From positions 1 through 20,527 of the IMG/VR virus record IMGVR_UViG_3300007640_006651: 20,527 bases of DNA, one strand, 5' to 3'. The translations under genes were made by a program, and so were the position numbers. This document shows, one piece after another, positions 12,668 through 17,774 of the stretch (its first letter is position 1; each line of letters opens with the position of its first letter). The notes under the pieces are model-generated. The model searched no databases and was not told the DNA's origin. It saw only the letters and a list, made by a program, of their open reading frames with translations. This DNA comes from a virus.

Positions 12668-13392
12668 AATGATATCAATCTACTAAAAAAATTACGTATT
12701 ACTTCTATATTTGAATATCCACCATTCTCCATAAAATAATTTCCAGGTCTTATTCTGTGATGATGATACCAATCATCAACTATCTCATATTTATTGCCAG
12801 ACGTTAACCAAAAATATGAGAATACTATTACATCTGCAGATGCATGATATGGAGTATTAACGAAGTATCTTTTTTGTGTTTTTAAATATTGTTCCCTATT
12901 AACAATAAAATTACCATTATTTAAAAACCACGATAACTTATGCATACTAGTTTCAATATATTTTTGAGTTACTTTTAAATCAAAAATTTTATCCTCATAA
13001 TTATATTGAACTATATTACCATCAGACATTATTAAAGTACTCTCGATATAACAAGTATCTTTTTTTGAATAGTCTAAGTTTTTAATTACATCAAAGATAC
13101 ATTCATCAAACCAATTGTCACTATCAAAAAGATATACCCATTCAGAAGTACAATTTGCAACTGTTAGATACTTGTTTATAAAAGCTTTTTGATTTATCTC
13201 AGATCTAAAAACCTTTACCTTATCTGTATTCAAAGAGTTTAGTATCTTACAAAGATTACCATACTCAGTTGGATTTGATCCGTCATCATGTATTACTATT
13301 TCACTAATAAAATCACAATTGATTGAAGTTTTTATACAATCCCAAAGATATTTGGAACTATTGTATGTTGGTATTCCCAGAGATATACTCAT
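12664..13392 (-). CDS. GT2 family glycosyltransferase
   Basis: 242 residues with a GT-A fold pattern: ISLGIPTYNSSKYLWDCI at the N-terminus (nucleotide-sugar binding), IVIHDDGS (33-39) and WVYLFDSDNWF with a DSD metal motif at 90-92, followed by a C-terminal part containing DDWYHHHRIRPGN that may bind the acceptor. It probably transfers a sugar from a nucleotide donor during glycan assembly in the cytoplasm. Donor and acceptor cannot be told from sequence. It overlaps the FkbM gene upstream by 35 bp and GT11 downstream by 4 bp. Confidence 0.88.
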   Translation of the reverse strand: MSISLGIPTYNSSKYLWDCIKTSINCDFISEIVIHDDGSNPTEYGNLCKILNSLNTDKVKVFRSEINQKAFINKYLTVANCTSEWVYLFDSDNWFDECIFDVIKNLDYSKKDTCYIESTLIMSDGNIVQYNYEDKIFDLKVTQKYIETSMHKLSWFLNNGNFIVNREQYLKTQKRYFVNTPYHASADVIVFSYFWLTSGNKYEIVDDWYHHHRIRPGNYFMENGGYSNIEVIRNFFSRLISL

Positions 13393-14047
13393 TATTCACA
13401 AATATAGTGTTTATATGATCATGAAATATTTCTGTGTATCCACTATCAATGATAAAACTTCTCAAATTTTTACAGGAATTTACTAAAGATTTATTTTCTT
13501 GGAAGTATTCATGATCATCTATAAGTTCAACAATCATCATCTTTGGTTTCCACAGATCAAGTCTAAAAGATTTAAAAACATCCTCTTCTCTTCCTTCAAC
13601 ATCAACAACTAATAAATCAAAGTTTTTAGGAATATCTGCCATTTGCATATAACTATCAAGTCTAACCTGCATACATTCAGATTCAGTAAACTGAGGATGT
13701 CCAAATATAGACATAGAGGAAACCATTGTTGCCTGGTCTTTATCCATAGTAGATACTATTCCAGAACAATATACTGGCAGACGACCAACCTTTGTTCCAA
13801 TAGCATAATTAGATACCTTAATCTTTGAATTATTTGAATGCCTCTTAACACATTGCTCAAAGTGTTCTTTTACTGGTTCAATATAAAATCCTCTCCATCC
13901 AGCATCAGCAAGACAAGAAGTATTAGATACAGATTCACCATCAAAAGCACCAACCTCTACAAAGATTCTATCAACGTTCTCACCAAAGTATTTTGTATAA
14001 ATTTTATCCAGATTTGGTATCTGACAAGTCAATGATAATGTGTACAT
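13358..14047 (-). CDS. FkbM-family SAM methyltransferase
   Basis: 229 residues. FVEVGAFDGESVSNT (29-43) is the SAM-binding motif I, FYIEP (54-58) the acidic loop, and LLVVDVEGREEDVF (145-158) the FkbM hallmark DVEG segment. FkbM enzymes O-methylate sugars and macrolides. In this cassette it probably methylates a sugar hydroxyl, a change known to mask glycans from recognition. It overlaps the GT2 gene by 35 bp and starts three bases after the upstream gene. Confidence 0.9.
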   Translation of the reverse strand: MYTLSLTCQIPNLDKIYTKYFGENVDRIFVEVGAFDGESVSNTSCLADAGWRGFYIEPVKEHFEQCVKRHSNNSKIKVSNYAIGTKVGRLPVYCSGIVSTMDKDQATMVSSMSIFGHPQFTESECMQVRLDSYMQMADIPKNFDLLVVDVEGREEDVFKSFRLDLWKPKMMIVELIDDHEYFQENKSLVNSCKNLRSFIIDSGYTEIFHDHINTIFVNNEYISGNTNIQ

Positions 14048-14050
14048 AAT

Positions 14051-14656
14051 TTACATAAAAGCACCTTTTTTAACATACCAAATATGAACTGGTCCATCAA
14101 TACCAACCAACTCATCTTCATCATAAGTATCTCTTAAATGAGCAGTAATATTACCAAAAGAAGGATGATTCCAATCATGCCCCATGATATAACCACCATC
14201 ACGAACTTTCTTTTCCCAATACTTTAAATCATTTTCAAGATCAAAATGATTACCATCAATAAAAACAAAATCTAAACTTTCATTTCTAAATTTTTTCGCA
14301 GCATTTTGTGATGTCATACGAATAATTTTACCTCTTGGGTCAAATGGTTTGATTAATTGGACAACATGTGCATGTAATCCATCAAATCCACCAAACTCAG
14401 TATCTACATTTACAACACCAGATAGATCCCAAGTTTCTTTTTTGTACGAATCAACTCCCCATAAAGTTTCTAGATTTGTTTCTTCCAATAAGAGTTGCAT
14501 ATTAGATCCAAAAGCAACTCCAATTTCTACACCTGTTTTAATTTCATCTTCTCTTTCATTAATAAAATCTTTTAACCATTGATGAGATTCGTCCCAATAA
14601 CCATGGAACCTTCTTAGATTTTGTATATCGATCTCACCAGTATACTTTGTAGCCAT
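14051..14656 (-). CDS. Class I SAM-dependent methyltransferase
   Basis: 201 residues with a Rossmann-fold methyltransferase layout: GVEIGVAFGSNMQLLL (42-57) is motif I, LWGVDSY the ribose-binding strand end, FVFIDGNHFDLENDLKYWE (130-148) and DGGYIMGHDW (153-162) are the downstream motifs shared with the Methyltransf_24 and cephalosporin-hydroxylase-like groups. It is distinct from the FkbM proteins beside it. A GGAG lies about 10 bases upstream of the ATG. Sugar or lipid-linked glycan methylation is inferred from context. Confidence 0.88.
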   Translation of the reverse strand: MATKYTGEIDIQNLRRFHGYWDESHQWLKDFINEREDEIKTGVEIGVAFGSNMQLLLEETNLETLWGVDSYKKETWDLSGVVNVDTEFGGFDGLHAHVVQLIKPFDPRGKIIRMTSQNAAKKFRNESLDFVFIDGNHFDLENDLKYWEKKVRDGGYIMGHDWNHPSFGNITAHLRDTYDEDELVGIDGPVHIWYVKKGAFM

Positions 14657-14663
14657 TTAACAA

Positions 14664-15281
14664 TTACTCCTGTTTTACGTAAAATGCATCACCCCAACCA
14701 TGATCTTCCCACCAATCAGTTTCAATTCTCTCAAAAGAAAACTTAGATAAAAACTTATCAATATCTTCTATATATGCATTGTTCTCATATATCTCATCAC
14801 TATTAACTTCACAATAAATGTAATCAATATATTGAAGGGTATTCTCTGCCCCCTTCAATACTTCAAGTTCATATCCCTGAACATCAATATTTAACATATT
14901 ATATTCTGTGAGATTGTAATCATCCAATCTATTAACTTCTACCTTTTCTGTTTTATCAAAAGTAACGTCTGGATATAATTGTAAATGTTTTTTTGGTTTT
15001 AATATAGAACTACTCTCACATTGATTACTACTTAAATACATATCAACAATTTTATTTGTACTTCCCAATGCGACTTGATGCCCTGTTATATTTGCATTGT
15101 AGTTAGAAGCGTGAGACGCAACCTTATAAAAATTATCTAGAACTGGTTCAAATAGAACAATATTCTTGATTCCATTGTTAATATAAACTGGTATCTCTTC
15201 ACCATGATGAGCACCTACGTGAATAACTCCTGTGATTTCCATTTTATAACTATTAAAAATTGTATTAAAATCTATTAACAT
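14664..15281 (-). CDS. FkbM-family SAM methyltransferase
   Basis: 205 residues from the ATG at 15281, three bases past the upstream stop (an in-frame TTG at 15287 would overlap it). VIHVGAHHGEE (19-29) is the SAM motif, VLFEPV (42-47) the acidic loop and NIDVQGYELEVLKGAE (131-146) the classic FkbM signature. It differs strongly from the FkbM enzyme at 13358, so the cassette probably methylates two different positions. The C-terminus WWEDHGWGDAFYV is typical of the family. Confidence 0.92.
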   Translation of the reverse strand: MLIDFNTIFNSYKMEITGVIHVGAHHGEEIPVYINNGIKNIVLFEPVLDNFYKVASHASNYNANITGHQVALGSTNKIVDMYLSSNQCESSSILKPKKHLQLYPDVTFDKTEKVEVNRLDDYNLTEYNMLNIDVQGYELEVLKGAENTLQYIDYIYCEVNSDEIYENNAYIEDIDKFLSKFSFERIETDWWEDHGWGDAFYVKQE

Positions 15282-15283
15282 TA

Positions 15284-16021
15284 TCAAAAAATCCAGTCTG
15301 GATAAAGTACATGCTTTCCATAATTCCCATTATTAATTCTAATATATATCTCTGGTCTGTCTGGAACTATATTATAGTATTCCAGATTTTGTCTCAACAT
15401 AGTTTCTGGTTGATATTTTTCAAATTCTATATTGTATAGATTATTATAAACATTAGAATACTGATCCATAATATGAGATTTACCAAAAGCAAACTGATCA
15501 TTTATACCATTATCCCAATCTTCTCCAGCAGGAATACATAAGTCACTATCATACTTAGATAAATCAAAATATTCATCGTAAATATAATCGCTGTCCATTC
15601 TCATTCTGACAACTTTATCAAAAACCATAGAGTTTTCATCTTCATATTTCATTTTTAATTCATTAGACTTGAAGATAGAATAATACATACTAATAGGACT
15701 AATTGTATAGTTATCAATAGGACTACATTTTGTCAAGATGTCAGTATAAATTTTTTTAAATTTTGGTTCCAATGAAATAAAATTCTCAACTAAAGCAGAC
15801 TCATAATTAAAAGAATCTAAGAATCCAATACTATCTTCAGCAATCCTATCTAATTCTTTATACTCTGGTTGAAATACTTTACTTGTAAAGAATTCTTTGT
15901 TTTGAACTTTCCAAGTATGTATAAAGATTTTTATATTCTCATTAGGAATTATTTTTTCTATAGTTCTAAGAGCATTTTCTGGATACCTAATTAGTCCAGA
16001 TAAACATATTGCAACATTCAT
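15284..16021 (-). CDS. Putative GT-A-like glycosyltransferase
   Basis: 245 residues. The N-terminus VAICLSGLIRYPENAL and KIFIHTW (31-37) resemble a family of uncharacterised glycan-cluster proteins that begin with a LSGxxR motif, and VVRMRMDSDYIYDEYFD (137-153) contains a DxD-like DSD as used for nucleotide-sugar and metal binding. INDQFAFGKSHIM later in the protein resembles the acceptor region of small glycosyltransferases. Family number not recognised. It lies five bases after the beta-propeller gene. Confidence 0.7.
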   Translation of the reverse strand: MNVAICLSGLIRYPENALRTIEKIIPNENIKIFIHTWKVQNKEFFTSKVFQPEYKELDRIAEDSIGFLDSFNYESALVENFISLEPKFKKIYTDILTKCSPIDNYTISPISMYYSIFKSNELKMKYEDENSMVFDKVVRMRMDSDYIYDEYFDLSKYDSDLCIPAGEDWDNGINDQFAFGKSHIMDQYSNVYNNLYNIEFEKYQPETMLRQNLEYYNIVPDRPEIYIRINNGNYGKHVLYPDWIF

Positions 16022-16026
16022 ATTAT

Positions 16027-17037
16027 TTAAAATATAAAGTTTTGAACATAATTTTTATTAATCTTTAAAAGATAAGCAGCATTATCTTGGAATCCAAATG
16101 TGATCAGATAATCATCTCCATACTCACACATGCCAACAGCAAATTCAATCTCTGCTTCCATGAATGAAAATTGTCTAGAGACTTTTACAATATCCCAATT
16201 CTTATCCCAAACAATAAATCTATGTCTATAGATACCATCTTTACGATCTTGTTCACTTTTGGTTAAGTATGTCTCGTGACATAACGTAATATGACCACCA
16301 TCACCGAAAGGAAGAACCTGAGATCCTCCTCTTAGATCAATACAACCAATATCTCTCCAATCCTTTATAACTACACTCTCTGTAGTATTAGATTCAATAT
16401 CATATCTCACAACTTCTGTGCCATTAGTCCACTTAACAAAATGCCATGGCATATCAACAATAGGCATCCAGTTCTTTTCACAATAAGATTCCCTATTACC
16501 TGGAGTTGGAATACGATATTGAGCAATCTCTTTTACATAATCAGGACCAATCTCAATCTCTGATAGTTCCATTCTACCAGTACCAATAGTATCTAGATCT
16601 CTTCTAACACCACACATGAAGAGTCTTCCATCCCAACGGAAAATTCTAGAGTCTTCAAGACCTACAAAATCCCAAAGTTCTTTGTCGGGAAAATCTGATG
16701 TATCAATATGTCTTTGCCATACTGGATTCATATTAGAATCATACTCACACAAAATATTCTTTGTGCGAAGCTTCCAATCATTCTCTGGATGAATATAAAC
16801 TAGAGGACCCCAGGGATGCTCATACTTCTTAATCTCAGAATGATACAAGGTATAGTTAATATTCCTTAAATTTACTAAAAGCCTATCTCCATCCAAATAA
16901 ATTGAAGGATTTGTTAGAGAAGGTCCTTTAAGTATTGAAGAGTCTGTTACTAATGGATGAATACTTCCTCCACCATTCTCAATACAATCTTTCACAAAAT
17001 TCATACTTTGATTAGCAACATGTAATGGTCTATTCAT
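16027..17037 (-). CDS. GH130-like five-bladed beta-propeller protein
   Basis: 336 residues rich in short beta strands. FVGLEDSRIFRWDGRLF (124-140) matches the EDxR active-site motif of GH130 mannoside phosphorylases and of related GT108-type propellers, and EKNWMP (187-192), RGGSQVLP (236-243) and FAVGMCEYGDDYLITFG (299-315) are other propeller-strand motifs of the kind. GH130 proteins phosphorolyse or hydrolyse beta-mannosides; related proteins transfer mannose. Here it could build or trim the glycan made by the cassette. It is the first gene after the promoter at 17110-17138. Activity unproven; the similarity is by motif only. Confidence 0.72.
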   Translation of the reverse strand: MNRPLHVANQSMNFVKDCIENGGGSIHPLVTDSSILKGPSLTNPSIYLDGDRLLVNLRNINYTLYHSEIKKYEHPWGPLVYIHPENDWKLRTKNILCEYDSNMNPVWQRHIDTSDFPDKELWDFVGLEDSRIFRWDGRLFMCGVRRDLDTIGTGRMELSEIEIGPDYVKEIAQYRIPTPGNRESYCEKNWMPIVDMPWHFVKWTNGTEVVRYDIESNTTESVVIKDWRDIGCIDLRGGSQVLPFGDGGHITLCHETYLTKSEQDRKDGIYRHRFIVWDKNWDIVKVSRQFSFMEAEIEFAVGMCEYGDDYLITFGFQDNAAYLLKINKNYVQNFIF

Positions 17038-17064
17038 ATTAATTCAATGATTCATAAAGTATCT

Positions 17065-17090
17065 ATAAGAGTTTAAAAGCTCTTATTTTT
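17065..17090 (+). terminator. Hairpin with T-run on the + strand inside the cassette leader
   Basis: ATAAGAG (17065-17071) and CTCTTAT (17080-17086) form a 7-bp stem, extendable by TTT/AAA pairing, followed on the + strand by a T-run (17086-17090). On the - strand there is no T-run after the stem, so it should not stop the cassette transcript but might end antisense transcripts and forms a leader hairpin of the cassette mRNA. Confidence 0.5.
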
Positions 17091-17095
17091 TATTA

Positions 17096-17138
17096 ACCTT
17101 AGCAAAGGTATTGTATCTATATTTGACCACCATGTCAA
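17096..17138 (-). promoter_or_regulatory. Consensus sigma70-type promoter of the glycan cassette
   Basis: On the - strand TTGACA (17133-17138), a 17-bp spacer, then TACAAT (17110-17115). The start is expected near 17103, inside a small inverted repeat ACCTT-AGCA-AAGGT (17096-17109), leaving about 65 bases to the ATG at 17037. This marks the cassette as independently transcribed by host polymerase rather than only by read-through from the fibre genes. Confidence 0.8.
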
Positions 17139-17147
17139 GATTGACTT

Positions 17148-17774
17148 TTAGGTTTTCATGATGTATGCTAGTGCATAATAAGGAGGTCTATTCTCATGAG
17201 CATTGCCACTACCAGCATTTCCAACACTAACAGACACTGGATGACTATGAGAACCTGCAGAATTAACTGATACACTTACTGGATGAGTATGAGCACCTGC
17301 AGGTGAAGTAGTTCTAGCTTGAGTGCCTTGGTTAACTGCATTACCAGCACCATCTTTTGGAGCATTTTGTGAGGCAGTTCCTGTGTATGCGTGAGAGTGA
17401 GTACCTGCAGGTCCTGTAGACCCACTTGCTGGGTGAGAGTGAGATCCAGCAGATCCACTAGAACCAGATCCTGGATGATTATGTACAGGTAGTTGTGCTG
17501 TTGTTAGTGTTACAGTATCAGAACCACCAGTAGCAGCTACAGCATATCCATTACCTGCACCAACAACAAACCTGTCCCTAAGATCTGGTGTACTATTAAG
17601 ACCATCACATAAAACCCATCCAGTAGGTATCGATGCTGTTGAACCAGACCATAAAATAATACCTCCACTAGGAACTGATCCTCCTGGTCCTGCACCAGTA
17701 TCCATGCTGGTGCATGTCATTACTCCTGTTAGATTTAAATTTTCACCTGTTATGTCCGCCGCTAAAATAGGCAT
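17148..17774 (-). CDS. Tail-collar/short-tail-fibre-like protein with His motifs
   Basis: 208 residues. After a short N-terminal part, IILWSGSTASIPTGWVLCDG and TPDLRDRFVVGAG (about 39-75) are the phage tail-collar domain. The C-terminal half is Gly/Ser-rich with repeated histidine pairs (VHNH, SHSH, THSH, AHTH, SHSH), the HxH pattern that coordinates iron in the T4 gp12-type needle, and ends ENRPPYYALAYIMK, the conserved C-terminal box of this family. It should form a trimeric adhesin or fibre tip. GGAGG lies seven bases before the ATG, and TGATG overlaps the collagen-fibre stop, so the two are co-translated. Confidence 0.9.
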   Translation of the reverse strand: MPILAADITGENLNLTGVMTCTSMDTGAGPGGSVPSGGIILWSGSTASIPTGWVLCDGLNSTPDLRDRFVVGAGNGYAVAATGGSDTVTLTTAQLPVHNHPGSGSSGSAGSHSHPASGSTGPAGTHSHAYTGTASQNAPKDGAGNAVNQGTQARTTSPAGAHTHPVSVSVNSAGSHSHPVSVSVGNAGSGNAHENRPPYYALAYIMKT

